Assembly (NCBI GenBank): GCA_963678705.1
Contig: OY783219.1
Location: 310,001-374,000 of the forward strand
Origin: Panorpa germanica
Lineage: Eukaryota; Arthropoda; Insecta; Mecoptera; Panorpidae
DNA: 64,000 bases
Direction of reading: 5' to 3'
A model generated the notes under the pieces. That model was given only the letters and a program-made list of their open reading frames with translations. It did no database searches and was not told the DNA's origin. Position 1 is the first letter of the stretch; each line of letters starts with the position of its first letter. Below, piece after piece: positions 24,179 through 35,191 of the stretch. The translations under genes and the position numbers were made by a program.

Positions 24179-25553
24179 GCTTTATAATATTTCTCCCGTT
24201 TTTTACACATTTACCACTATATCTTTGCTCCTATTGATCGTAGCGTGATGTTATATAGCCTATAGCCTTCCTCGATAACTGGACTATCCAACACAAAAAG
24301 AATTATTCAATTCGAACCAGTAGTTTCGGAGATTAGCGCGTTCAAACAAACAAACTCTGTCGCTTTATAATATTAGTATAGATTACGTGTCACTGTGTTG
24401 TCCGCTATGGACTCCTAAACTACTTAACCGATTTTAATGAAATTTGTACACCGTGTGCAGTTTGACCCAACTTGAAAGATAGGATAGCTTACATCTCAAT
24501 TTATTTATCTTATTGCTAATTATTTGTCTATTAATTATCTGTATATGACATATGACATCGGGCGACGATGATGGCGACATCTGTTGACTAGATTGAGTAA
24601 ATATTCTGTTGAGTAAATCGAAATCTGTTGACTAGATTGAGTAAATATTCAATAGATGGCGCTATGTAATGTAATATGACAAAAACGTTAGTCACAGCAA
24701 CGCGTGGCCGGGACAGCTAGTGTAAAATAAATATGGAACGAGTTTTATATTTCAATTTAAAAATGGAATTAAAATTTGAAATGAAATTCAATTCACACAC
24801 AAAAGACATTCGTCGCTTGCGACGGGTGTAAACACTAGTTTTTCATAGTCTAATTTTTTCGGCACCCCTTTTATAAAATTTTGAATTTCTAAATTCTGAA
24901 ATATGCGCGCATTCAATATCGTAATACACATACAAATTTCATCAATCTTTAACGAATACAAAGTTATACAGCAGAAAGGGCCCACTTTTTTTCAGTTTTT
25001 CCAATATTACAGGTTTCCAGGAAATTCAAGGAAAGATCCGGGGGAGCCAAAAGTCTTAGAATTTTTTGCTCTACAAAATAGACGGTTTTGGATTACATAA
25101 TCGTTTTCCCCTGAATTAAATAATTTTTATTTTTCTCTCTATAATTTTTAATTTATAAAAGATAGAAAGTTTAAATTTGCCATGTGTATTACGGTGTTCA
25201 ATACATTTTTTTTAAATTAGAAATTGAAAAATTTAAAAAGCGTTGAGAAAACTAGAAAACCCAGTAGAAAACTTTGATGAAAACTCAAATTTTGGATTAT
25301 TTATTAATGAAATATGTTATTTAAAAAAATATATTCAAAATTCAAATTTTTACTGAGAGTAAAAATTGTGCTAGAAAGTTTATATATGGGAAAGAGAGAA
25401 ATTTTATATATGGGCTAACTTTGGTACCTAATTTACAAATTTTGAAAAAAGTTGGTCAAATAACGAATAAATTGAAAATATTTTATATTTTGTTGAAAAA
25501 AATATATTTTTTTTAGTCAATTTATATGAAAAATTATTTGTATGTTATAGTGC

Positions 25554-27475
25554 AGGCGCTATGAGTAGTTGAGTATGCAAAATGTGAGGACCGCCAACTA
25601 TGGTCGGATTCTTATACCTGAGACCCCAAATAATAACAAAACACATCTTGCCACCAGCTGTGATGGTCCATTCTTGCTCCCTTCACATCCCCTCTCCGAG
25701 CTAACTGTAAGCCTAGCGCGTTTAGGTATTCAGTGTGTTTCGGCAGGATACTATCAGTTAGTGTAAAATTCGTCACTGTATTCAACATGGTTGCTTGAGG
25801 TGTCATCAGTCTCCATTTTTGGAATAGTGAACTAAAATGCTCGGCGACTCAACATTTGAAGGGAATGACGGGTGAAGGGAGTGCACTGAGCTAAAGTTCA
25901 GTGCAGTTCAGTGATACCACATATTAAAACATAATATTAAATAAGTTCAATACTTTTGGAGATTTTGCCGAGGCTTTCTTCAAAAAAATTATGCAATTTT
26001 TTACGTTGCCTGACGTGAAGAGAATAGACATAATATTCGACAGATATGACGATATTTCTATAAAGTTTTTGGAGTCAAAGTTACGGAGTAAAGGCCAAAT
26101 TATTAAAAAAGTCATAATTTCAAGTCATTTAACAAAAATTCCTGCTGATTGTAAAGCTTTTCTGGCAAACATTCAAAATAAATTACAACTTGTTCGATTT
26201 CTTTGCACTAATGCTCCAAAATATGCACAAGTTAAAGAAGACTGCGAGATGTACATTTGTGGAGGATTCGACGATCCAACTAAATGTTTCAAGTTACAAG
26301 GGTCGTTATTTTGTGAGGTACTTGAATTACAATCAAACCACTTAGAAGTTGATTCAAGAATGTTTTGCCATATGTCCCATGCAGTAAGGATTCAATCTGC
26401 TCATATTATTATAATCATCGCTGATACAGATGTATTCATATTGGGAATTTATTTCTGGAAATACTTAGCAAATATCGGGTGCCTTGGTCTATTCGATGGT
26501 TCTCATACAAAGAAACATTTTCTAGGATGCCATTTAGCTGATGAATCACTGAGTGAAAGGATATGCGATATTTTGCCAGCATTACATGCTATAAGTGGTT
26601 GCGAGACTACTAGCAGATTTGGCAGTAAAATGCAATGTTTGAAAGCTGCGTCTGAAGATTTTGTACAAACAGCCCTTATATCTTTGGGAAACCTTGACCT
26701 AAATAATGAACAATTGAAACAGTTAGAAATAGTTTGCACTTATTTCTTTTAAAAAAAAAATTTTTTTGCTGATGAACTCGAACTTGCTGATATAAACTGA
26801 TTTCACAAAACATAGGTTTCGGTTTTAATTTGATGAAAGTGATATGCACATCAGATGCTTTGCATTTGCATTTATTAAGAGCTACAGTACAAAAATTTAT
26901 TTGGAAAAATTCTTATCAAACACAATTTCACCCCATCGATTATTGTTTGTACGGTTATGAAAAGTTGAATGGTGACTTACGTCCACGACAAATGACTAAG
27001 CCGCCTTTACCAGAGTTATTAATTCAACCTTGTAAATGTACTACAAATTGTCGCACAATGTCTTGCAGTTGCAAAAAATCAAAATTATTTTGTATTTCTC
27101 TATGTAAATGTATTAATAACAATTGTCTAAATATAAATGAGTAATTGTTTGCCTACTTTATGTATATTTTTATTTAAATTTACTGTTTTTTTTAATATAT
27201 AATCTTTTTTATTGATAAAAAAGATTTTATTACTATGATTTCTATTTTACTTTTTTCATTTAACAATCCATCCTCACTGAAATAATCAATCAAAATGATT
27301 TTATAGATTGTACTCAATACATTTTCTTTACAAATAAGAGTAGAGGGGTAAAAAAAAATGGACCAAATATTTGACCGGCAAGATCCGCATTATTAATTTT
27401 TGACCTTTTCTTAACTTAAATCTATTGGTGGAATTCGGTCCTCACATTTTGCATACTCACTTACCTCTAGCGCCT
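25554..27475 (+). mobile_element. DNA transposon with 40-bp inverted ends, unit 1
   Basis: Imperfect inverted repeats lie at 25554-25593 and 27436-27475. They share AGGCGCTA at the tips and a perfect inner run GAGTATGCAAAATGTGAGGA. Target duplication is not clear. It encloses the nuclease-like pseudogene (25936-27144). A second inverted-repeat pair (25758-25929 / 28155-28317) interleaves with it. Confidence 0.6.
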
Positions 27476-28317
27476 CTACTATTATGTTTTTTTTTTTTTT
27501 TAAGTAGGCAATATGCGTTGTTATATGTAAAATAAATATGGAACGTGTTTATTATTTCATTTTAAAAATGGAATTAAAATTTTAAATGAAATTCAATTCA
27601 TACATAAAAGATAGTCGTCGTAGCGATGGGGGTAAATGCTAGTATATTATAACCTCAAATAAAGTAAGTGAAGTACATTAGAATATCAACCATCGATAAT
27701 ATTTTATGGCACTGATAGATCAAAAGATTAATATATAGAACAGTTTTTTCGCTTAATGACTATTTAAATAAAGAATGAAGTTAATTTAAAAAATGTGGGG
27801 AAAATGGATATGAATGTTGAATTATGTGAGTAAAACTTTACTTACTATAGTATTTTTTTAATATATTTAATTTAAGTTTAGGATATTTTAATTACACATA
27901 TCATTTATCTTTTACAATTTTTTTATATTAATTACTGGTGTGTTTTATTGTGGTTTGTCATCAATAATGCGTTCGTTTTTCAGAAGCTCTTACTAATCTG
28001 ATGAATTGCGTCTATTATATTATAATAGACGCAATTATATTATAATTATTATTATATATATTATATTAAGAAAATAACAAATAGTATTGAAAAAGAAATA
28101 ATAAACTCAAATGTATTTCTACCAACAGAAATTGTAAAAGTAAAAAATATTGTATTTTAATATGTGGTATCACTGAACTGCACTGAACATTAGCTCACCC
28201 TTCACCCTTCATTCCTTTCAAATGTTGAGTCGCCGAGCATTTTAGTTCATGGGAGATAAATTATTCCAAAAAGGGCGCCTAAAGCGGTTTATTCCATGTT
28301 GAATAATTTTACACTAA
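25758..28317. repeat. ~165-bp inverted repeat pair flanking the nuclease-like gene, unit 1
   Basis: The left arm 25758-25929 and right arm 28155-28317 are imperfect reverse complements. They share TTAGTGTAAAATT at the outer tip, GCTCGGCGACTCAACATTTG in the middle and GATACCACATATTAAAA at the inner end. The left arm lies inside the 40-bp-TIR element, while the right arm lies 680 bp beyond its right end. Confidence 0.8.
25936..27144 (+). pseudogene. XPG/PIN-nuclease-like transposon protein, broken, unit 1
   Basis: Two open stretches belong to one protein. The first (ATG at 25991; coding similarity starts about 25936) has RIDIIFDRYDDISIK and, about 100 residues on, EVDSRMFCH followed by ADTDVFILG. 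That spacing of acidic residues recalls the XPG-I/PIN nuclease fold. A later HAISGCETTSRFG motif is typical of a family scattered through invertebrate genomes. The second stretch (26830-27144) is the cysteine-rich tail, with CKCTTNCRTMSCSCKK and CKC...NNC. A stop and frameshift at 26750-26830 separate them, and the N-terminus is missing. Such proteins occur in DNA transposons; I could not assign the superfamily. Unit 2 has Ser for Ile at one position. Confidence 0.6.
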
Positions 28318-28330
28318 GTGATGGCGCATA
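27145..28330. other. Non-coding remainder of the duplicated unit
   Basis: It holds the right transposon end, the D Helitron 3' end (CTAG 27639-27642), AT-rich spacer, a 33-bp perfect palindrome at 28004-28036 (arms AATTGCGTCTATTATA) and the right arm of the long inverted repeat. No gene was recognised. Confidence 0.55.
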
Positions 28331-28512
28331 CTGGATGGCGCTAAACCGTTATGCTTATTCTCAGCCGTGACAAGTGAAGTATTTATAACTTTTGTTATAA
28401 TTATTATAAAGCCTCAATGAGTAGGAGGATCGCAGTGGTATGCGCAGAAGCGTCTGATCGTGAGACTGCCTGCAGCCACCATCGATGCGGATCTTGGTGG
28501 TCGTAGCAAATA
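28331..28512 (+). pseudogene. 28S rRNA fragment, unit 1
   Basis: About 180 bp reads as insect 28S rRNA: TGGATGGCGCT, then TTATTCTCAGCCG, AGTGAAGTATTTATAAC, CCTCAATGAGTAGGAGG, TGCGCAGAAGCGTCTG and GATCTTGGTGGTCGTAGCAA. Substitutions and small deletions show that it is a dead copy. It starts 14 bp after the long inverted repeat ends. An independent fragment of the same 28S region is at 59334-59513. Confidence 0.82.
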
Positions 28513-28786
28513 CTAGTAGTGGGTGGCAAGCAGGACAACCAGCTCGCTCTTGTAGAGGCTTCGCACCCCCGCGGAACAACCCAAGTAGAAAAATTCATTA
28601 CTATATATCTATTTGAATCTCGCGCCTCGCGCTTTAGAAACCCCACCTTAGCTTTTCATTATTAGTATTTGTCGTCTTTGTGCTTGTTAACTTTTATAAA
28701 TCTTCCAATATATAATTTCAAAACTCTACATTTAGTTATTTATAAATTTTGCATTTCTAGTCAATCATCATCAAAAATACTTACTT

Positions 28787-30074
28787 TCAATTTACATAAA
28801 TTAAGCAAAGAACAAGAGCCTCGTAAAGATCTGCCACCCTGGTACTTCGCAAAGTTCTGCCACCCGGAGCATCGCAAAGTTCTGCCGCCCGAGGCCTCGT
28901 AAAGATCTGCCACCCGGGGCATTTGCTGGTTGGCTGGTTTTGAATTAGTTCTATCTCGCAGGTGGTTTCCTCGATGTTGAGTGGTTCGCTAAGCTTGCAT
29001 AGGAATTGATTGTTATACATTTCTTTGCAGGGTGCATTAAAATCTACATGTTTATACTCATTCACAATGGTGTATTGGGTTCTGGGAATAATCATTTGGA
29101 ATTTATTGTTATAAGGTATGGGGATTGGATATAGTTTATAATACGTAAATATATTAGGGTTTACTAGTGGTATATTTATTACAAAAACGATTAAGTTTTT
29201 ATTGGTGTATGCTTTGACTTTGCTAATAGTTTCATATTGTTGAATGTTCTCTGATGTAATATCGTAAGGCAGTTTGATATGTTTGGTTGTATCAACATGT
29301 TCCTTTATTGCTTGTAATTCTGCTAATAGGTGATCAGGTTCCAGGATTGAACCACTAAGCGTGTTCAGTTTAGCGAATGTTATGTCAGTTTCAATGGTTC
29401 TTAGTAGGTGCAAAAGTAATTGCATTGATTGACTGACAAGTACGATCGATTCTGTTATAAAGATGTTAAATACTTGGTGTTGGAGTTTATCGACATCGTT
29501 CATTAGGAATTTGGTACGTTTATCTAGTTCTTCTTGATTAGAATCAATGGTGTGTAGGGCCGATTTAAATTGATCGAGTATATCGTTTGTTAATTTTATT
29601 TGTTGAGATATAGCTTTATTTAGAGTTTCTTGTTTATTATCAAGTGTCTCCAGGGCTAAATTTATACGCTCGCCGTCGTTAGCGTCTAAGTTTCCACCGA
29701 TTGCTTTCCAAACAGTACCTAAGCCATCTATGAAGCCTCTTTTTTCTCTTCGAGTTAGGAGAATTTGTTTAAATTTTCTACTTATTTCCATATCCAGGAT
29801 ATCCATTACAGCAGTGCTGTGCCCATAGGTTGTAAATTTCTTTTTTTCTAATTTCGTTTTAATATCTTCTCTAGTCAGGTGTACGTGGTTATAATATTTT
29901 ATTAAGGGGTCCAAATCTATTTTCTTGACTAAAGTCCAATATTCCTTGATGTTTTGGGCTGTTCCTAGTTGCACAGGATATAATCCTGGATTATCAGTGA
30001 TTTTAATAATTCGACATTCATTAATATCGCTGGTGTTGGTTGCGGTGATGATCCTGCAACAATCAGGATTTCTT
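28787..30074 (-). pseudogene. Errantivirus-like env gene, truncated, unit 1
   Basis: Minus-strand open frame related to the envelope genes of insect endogenous retroviruses of the gypsy/errantivirus type. A basic RREKR cleavage-type site is followed by a Gly-rich hydrophobic start of the membrane subunit (about residue 120 of the frame), then a long helical region and CKEMYNNQFLCKL-type cysteines. The C-terminal end, including the membrane anchor, is missing; similarity stops near 28925 and the frame runs into a 25-bp tandem repeat. In this unit the upstream end is cut at 30074 by the duplication junction, so no signal peptide or start is present. Confidence 0.75.
28822..28922. repeat. 25-26-bp tandem repeat, four copies, unit 1
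   Basis: Four copies of CGTAAAGATCTGCCACCCGG with variable ends lie at the truncated end of the env-like frame. They are repeated at +5,081. Confidence 0.9.
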
Positions 30075-30634
30075 AGTTTTTCCAATATTACAGGTTTCCA
30101 GGAAATTCAAGGAAAGATCCGGGGGAGCCAAAAGTCTTAGAATTTTTTGCTCTACAAAATAGACGGTTTTGGATTACATAATCGTTTTCCCCTGAATTAA
30201 ATAATTTTTATTTTTCTCTCTATAATTTTTAATTTATAAAAGATAGAAAGTTTAAATTTGCCATGTGTATTACGGTGTTCAATACATTTTTTTTAAATTA
30301 GAAATTGAAAAATTTAAAAAGCGTTGAGAAAACTAGAAAACCCAGTAGAAAACTTTGATGAAAACTCAAATTTTGGATTATTTATTAATGAAATATGTTA
30401 TTTAAAAAAATATATTCAAAATTCAAATTTTTACTGAGAGTAAAAATTGTGCTAGAAAGTTTATATATGGGAAAGAGAGAAATTTTATATATGGGCTAAC
30501 TTTGGTACCTAATTTACAAATTTTGAAAAAAGTTGGTCAAATAACGAATAAATTGAAAATATTTTATATTTTGTTGAAAAAAATATATTTTTTTTAGTCA
30601 ATTTATATGAAAAATTATTTGTATGTTATAGTGC

Positions 30635-32556
30635 AGGCGCTATGAGTAGTTGAGTATGCAAAATGTGAGGACCGCCAACTATGGTCGGATTCTTATACCT
30701 GAGACCCCAAATAATAACAAAACACATCTTGCCACCAGCTGTGATGGTCCATTCTTGCTCCCTTCACATCCCCTCTCCGAGCTAACTGTAAGCCTAGCGC
30801 GTTTAGGTATTCAGTGTGTTTCGGCAGGATACTATCAGTTAGTGTAAAATTCGTCACTGTATTCAACATGGTTGCTTGAGGTGTCATCAGTCTCCATTTT
30901 TGGAATAGTGAACTAAAATGCTCGGCGACTCAACATTTGAAGGGAATGACGGGTGAAGGGAGTGCACTGAGCTAAAGTTCAGTGCAGTTCAGTGATACCA
31001 CATATTAAAACATAATATTAAATAAGTTCAATACTTTTGGAGATTTTGCCGAGGCTTTCTTCAAAAAAATTATGCAATTTTTTACGTTGCCTGACGTGAA
31101 GAGAATAGACATAATATTCGACAGATATGACGATATTTCTATAAAGTTTTTGGAGTCAAAGTTACGGAGTAAAGGCCAAATTATTAAAAAAGTCATAATT
31201 TCAAGTCATTTAACAAAAATTCCTGCTGATTGTAAAGCTTTTCTGGCAAACATTCAAAATAAATTACAACTTGTTCGATTTCTTTGCACTAATGCTCCAA
31301 AATATGCACAAGTTAAAGAAGACTGCGAGATGTACATTTGTGGAGGATTCGACGATCCAACTAAATGTTTCAAGTTACAAGGGTCGTTATTTTGTGAGGT
31401 ACTTGAATTACAATCAAACCACTTAGAAGTTGATTCAAGAATGTTTTGCCATATGTCCCATGCAGTAAGGATTCAATCTGCTCATATTATTATAATCAGC
31501 GCTGATACAGATGTATTCATATTGGGAATTTATTTCTGGAAATACTTAGCAAATATCGGGTGCCTTGGTCTATTCGATGGTTCTCATACAAAGAAACATT
31601 TTCTAGGATGCCATTTAGCTGATGAATCACTGAGTGAAAGGATATGCGATATTTTGCCAGCATTACATGCTATAAGTGGTTGCGAGACTACTAGCAGATT
31701 TGGCAGTAAAATGCAATGTTTGAAAGCTGCGTCTGAAGATTTTGTACAAACAGCCCTTATATCTTTGGGAAACCTTGACCTAAATAATGAACAATTGAAA
31801 CAGTTAGAAATAGTTTGCACTTATTTCTTTTAAAAAAAAAAATTTTTTGCTGATGAACTCGAACTTGCTGATATAAACTGATTTCACAAAACATAGGTTT
31901 CGGTTTTAATTTGATGAAAGTGATATGCACATCAGATGCTTTGCATTTGCATTTATTAAGAGCTACAGTACAAAAATTTATTTGGAAAAATTCTTATCAA
32001 ACACAATTTCACCCCATCGATTATTGTTTGTACGGTTATGAAAAGTTGAATGGTGACTTACGTCCACGACAAATGACTAAGCCGCCTTTACCAGAGTTAT
32101 TAATTCAACCTTGTAAATGTACTACAAATTGTCGCACAATGTCTTGCAGTTGCAAAAAATCAAAATTATTTTGTATTTCTCTATGTAAATGTATTAATAA
32201 CAATTGTCTAAATATAAATGAGTAATTGTTTGCCTACTTTATGTATATTTTTATTTAAATTTACTGTTTTTTTTAATATATAATCTTTTTTATTGATAAA
32301 AAAGATTTTATTACTATGATTTCTATTTTACTTTTTTCATTTAACAATCCATCCTCACTGAAATAATCAATCAAAATGATTTTATAGATTGTACTCAATA
32401 CATTTTCTTTACAAATAAGAGTAGAGGGGTAAAAAAAAATGGACCAAATATTTGACCGGCAAGATCCGCATTATTAATTTTTGACCTTTTCTTAACTTAA
32501 ATCTATTGGTGGAATTCGGTCCTCACATTTTGCATACTCACTTATCTCTAGCGCCT
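30635..32556 (+). mobile_element. DNA transposon with 40-bp inverted ends, unit 2
   Basis: Copy of 25554-27475 shifted by 5,081 bp. The ends are at 30635-30674 and 32517-32556. Confidence 0.6.
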
Positions 32557-33398
32557 CTACTATTATGTTTTTTTTTTTTTTTAAGTAGGCAATATGCGTT
32601 GTTATATGTAAAATAAATATGGAACGTGTTTATTATTTCATTTTAAAAATGGAATTAAAATTTTAAATGAAATTCAATTCATACATAAAAGATAGTCGTC
32701 GTAGCGATGGGGGTAAATGCTAGTATATTATAACCTCAAATAAAGTAAGTGAAGTACATTAGAATATCAACCATCGATAATATTTTATGGCACTGATAGA
32801 TCAAAAGATTAATATATAGAACAGTTTTTTCGCTTAATGACTATTTAAATAAAGAATGAAGTTAATTTAAAAAATGTGGGGAAAATGGATATGAATGTTG
32901 AATTATGTGAGTAAAACTTTACTTACTATAGTATTTTTTTAATATATTTAATTTAAGTTTAGGATATTTTAATTACACATATCATTTATCTTTTACAATT
33001 TTTTTATATTAATTACTGGTGTGTTTTATTGTGGTTTGTCATCAATAATGCGTTCGTTTTTCAGAAGCTCTTACTAATCTGATGAATTGCGTCTATTATA
33101 TTATAATAGACGCAATTATATTATAATTATTATTATATATATTATATTAAGAAAATAACAAATAGTATTGAAAAAGAAATAATAAACTCAAATGTATTTC
33201 TACCAACAGAAATTGTAAAAGTAAAAAATATTGTATTTTAATATGTGGTATCACTGAACTGCACTGAACATTAGCTCACCCTTCACCCTTCATTCCTTTC
33301 AAATGTTGAGTCGCCGAGCATTTTAGTTCATGGGAGATAAATTATTCCAAAAAGGGCGCCTAAAGCGGTTTATTCCATGTTGAATAATTTTACACTAA
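30839..33398. repeat. ~165-bp inverted repeat pair, unit 2
   Basis: Arms 30839-31010 and 33236-33398, copies of the pair in unit 1. Confidence 0.8.
31017..32225 (+). pseudogene. XPG/PIN-nuclease-like transposon protein, broken, unit 2
   Basis: Same broken gene as 25936-27144. The open stretches are 31072-31833 and 31911-32225. Ser replaces one Ile just before ADTDVFILG (31499). Confidence 0.6.
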
Positions 33399-33411
33399 GT
33401 GATGGCGCATA

Positions 33412-33593
33412 CTGGATGGCGCTAAACCGTTATGCTTATTCTCAGCCGTGACAAGTGAAGTATTTATAACTTTTGTTATAATTATTATAAAGCCTCAATG
33501 AGTAGGAGGATCGCAGTGGTATGCGCAGAAGCGTCTGATCGTGAGACTGCCTGCAGCCACCATCGATGCGGATCTTGGTGGTCGTAGCAAATA
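33412..33593 (+). pseudogene. 28S rRNA fragment, unit 2
   Basis: Copy of 28331-28512 created by the tandem duplication, not an independent event. Confidence 0.82.
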
Positions 33594-33867
33594 CTAGTAG
33601 TGGGTGGCAAGCAGGACAACCAGCTCGCTCTTGTAGAGGCTTCGCACCCCCGCGGAACAACCCAAGTAGAAAAATTCATTACTATATATCTATTTGAATC
33701 TCGCGCCTCGCGCTTTAGAAACCCCACCTTAGCTTTTCATTATTAGTATTTGTCGTCTTTGTGCTTGTTAACTTTTATAAATCTTCCAATATATAATTTC
33801 AAAACTCTACATTTAGTTATTTATAAATTTTGCATTTCTAGTCAATCATCATCAAAAATACTTACTT

Positions 33868-35176
33868 TCAATTTACATAAATTAAGCAAAGAACAAGAGC
33901 CTCGTAAAGATCTGCCACCCTGGTACTTCGCAAAGTTCTGCCACCCGGAGCATCGCAAAGTTCTGCCGCCCGAGGCCTCGTAAAGATCTGCCACCCGGGG
34001 CATTTGCTGGTTGGCTGGTTTTGAATTAGTTCTATCTCGCAGGTGGTTTCCTCGATGTTGAGTGGTTCGCTAAGCTTGCATAGGAATTGATTGTTATACA
34101 TTTCTTTGCAGGGTGCATTAAAATCTACATGTTTATACTCATTCACAATGGTGTATTGGGTTCTGGGAATAATCATTTGGAATTTATTGTTATAAGGTAT
34201 GGGGATTGGATATAGTTTATAATACGTAAATATATTAGGGTTTACTAGTGGTATATTTATTACAAAAACGATTAAGTTTTTATTGGTGTATGCTTTGACT
34301 TTGCTAATAGTTTCATATTGTTGAATGTTCTCTGATGTAATATCGTAAGGCAGTTTGATATGTTTGGTTGTATCAACATGTTCCTTTATTGCTTGTAATT
34401 CTGCTAATAGGTGATCAGGTTCCAGGATTGAACCACTAAGCGTGTTCAGTTTAGCGAATGTTATGTCAGTTTCAATGGTTCTTAGTAGGTGCAAAAGTAA
34501 TTGCATTGATTGACTGACAAGTACGATCGATTCTGTTATAAAGATGTTAAATACTTGGTGTTGGAGTTTATCGACATCGTTCATTAGGAATTTGGTACGT
34601 TTATCTAGTTCTTCTTGATTAGAATCAATGGTGTGTAGGGCCGATTTAAATTGATCGAGTATATCGTTTGTTAATTTTATTTGTTGAGATATAGCTTTAT
34701 TTAGAGTTTCTTGTTTATTATCAAGTGTCTCCAGGGCTAAATTTATACGCTCGCCGTCGTTAGCGTCTAAGTTTCCACCGATTGCTTTCCAAACAGTACC
34801 TAAGCCATCTATGAAGCCTCTTTTTTCTCTTCGAGTTAGGAGAATTTGTTTAAATTTTCTACTTATTTCCATATCCAGGATATCCATTACAGCAGTGCTG
34901 TGCCCATAGGTTGTAAATTTCTTTTTTTCTAATTTCGTTTTAATATCTTCTCTAGTCAGGTGTACGTGGTTATAATATTTTATTAAGGGGTCCAAATCTA
35001 TTTTCTTGACTAAAGTCCAATATTCCTTGATGTTTTGGGCTGTTCCTAGTTGCACAGGATATAATCCTGGATTATCAGTGATTTTAATAATTCGACATTC
35101 ATTAATATCGCTGGTGTTGGTTGCGGTGATGATCCTGCAACAATCAGGATTTCTTAGTACTTGATCGTGTTTTTAA
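33868..35176 (-). pseudogene. Errantivirus-like env gene, truncated, unit 2
   Basis: Same env-like frame as in unit 1, but here continuous with its native upstream side. The frame is open from about 35176, just 3' of the pol remnant that ends at 35192. It lacks the C-terminal membrane anchor, with the frame ending in the 25-bp tandem repeat. Env mRNAs of this group are normally spliced; no acceptor is claimed here. Confidence 0.75.
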
Positions 35177-35191
35177 TATATTTATTTATAA

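Larger units (their letters stand above)
21351..24382 (-). mobile_element. Inner, inverted Helitron copy of the same family
   Basis: On the minus strand it runs from TC at 24382 to CTAG at 21351. It is nearly identical to the outer copy, and its insertion point (A at 21350, T at 24383) is an AT dinucleotide inside the outer copy. It carries the intact version of the ORF1-type gene (22670-23992). Few differences from the outer copy were noticed, so the insertion is recent or the arms have been homogenised. Confidence 0.85.
18657..24720 (+). mobile_element. Composite Helitron with an inverted self-insertion
   Basis: It starts TCTATACTAATATTA at 18657 and ends GGGACAGCTAG at 24720. It lies exactly between A (18656) and T (24721) of a D copy with no target duplication, the Helitron insertion rule. 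The outer copy consists of 18657-21350 plus 24383-24720 (3,032 bp). Between A at 21350 and T at 24383 sits a second copy in reverse (21351-24382, also 3,032 bp), with its own TC start at 24382 and CTAG end at 21351-21354 on the minus strand. The result is near-perfect inverted arms 18657-21350 / 21689-24382 around a 338-bp centre. Each copy has a GC-rich core (about 21040-21160 in the outer copy), a duplicated ~185-bp 5' region and one ORF1-only retroposon. No Rep/helicase is encoded. Confidence 0.88.
18017..24837 (+). mobile_element. D-family Helitron interrupted by a larger Helitron
   Basis: It starts TCCTATATTATAATGTTCC at 18017, abutting the CTAG of the previous copy, and ends with a hairpin (CGTCGC/GCGACG, 24811-24824) and CTAG at 24834-24837, followed by T. 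Removing the insert at 18657-24720 restores a continuous ~757-bp D copy across TTGTTATA|TGTAAAATAAAT, as seen uninterrupted near 27520-27545. It is non-coding. Confidence 0.85.
24838..27642 (+). mobile_element. Rearranged D-family Helitron with transposon insertion
   Basis: D sequence first runs in minus sense (about 24840-25080), switches to plus sense (about 25085-25550), is interrupted by the inverted-repeat element at 25554-27475, and resumes to a D terminus with hairpin near 27616-27628 and CTAG at 27639-27642. The right part is duplicated 5,081 bp downstream (CTAG at 32720-32723). Confidence 0.65.
24994..30074. repeat. 5,081-bp tandem duplication, unit 1
   Basis: This unit is repeated head-to-tail at 30075-35155. 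Reading both, I found three differences: T/G at 26418/31499, T/A at 26761/31842 and C/T at 27464/32545. The junction shows 3-bp microhomology (AGT). The left edge lies in D Helitron sequence and the right edge in env-like sequence. Confidence 0.9.
30075..35155. repeat. 5,081-bp tandem duplication, unit 2
   Basis: Second copy of 24994-30074. Its left junction fuses env-like sequence to D Helitron sequence. Its right end is the original env-pol context, so unit 2 keeps the native right flank and unit 1 the native left flank. Confidence 0.9.

Noticed and set aside
18657-24720. Palindrome as a foldback transposon or inverted tandem duplication
   Set aside because: The exact TC/CTAG ends, equal copy lengths and AT insertion points fit a Helitron self-insertion better.
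28361-28646. Minus-strand ORFs, repeated at 33442-33727, and 59209-59406
   Set aside because: They overlap 28S rRNA fragments; open frames there are by chance.
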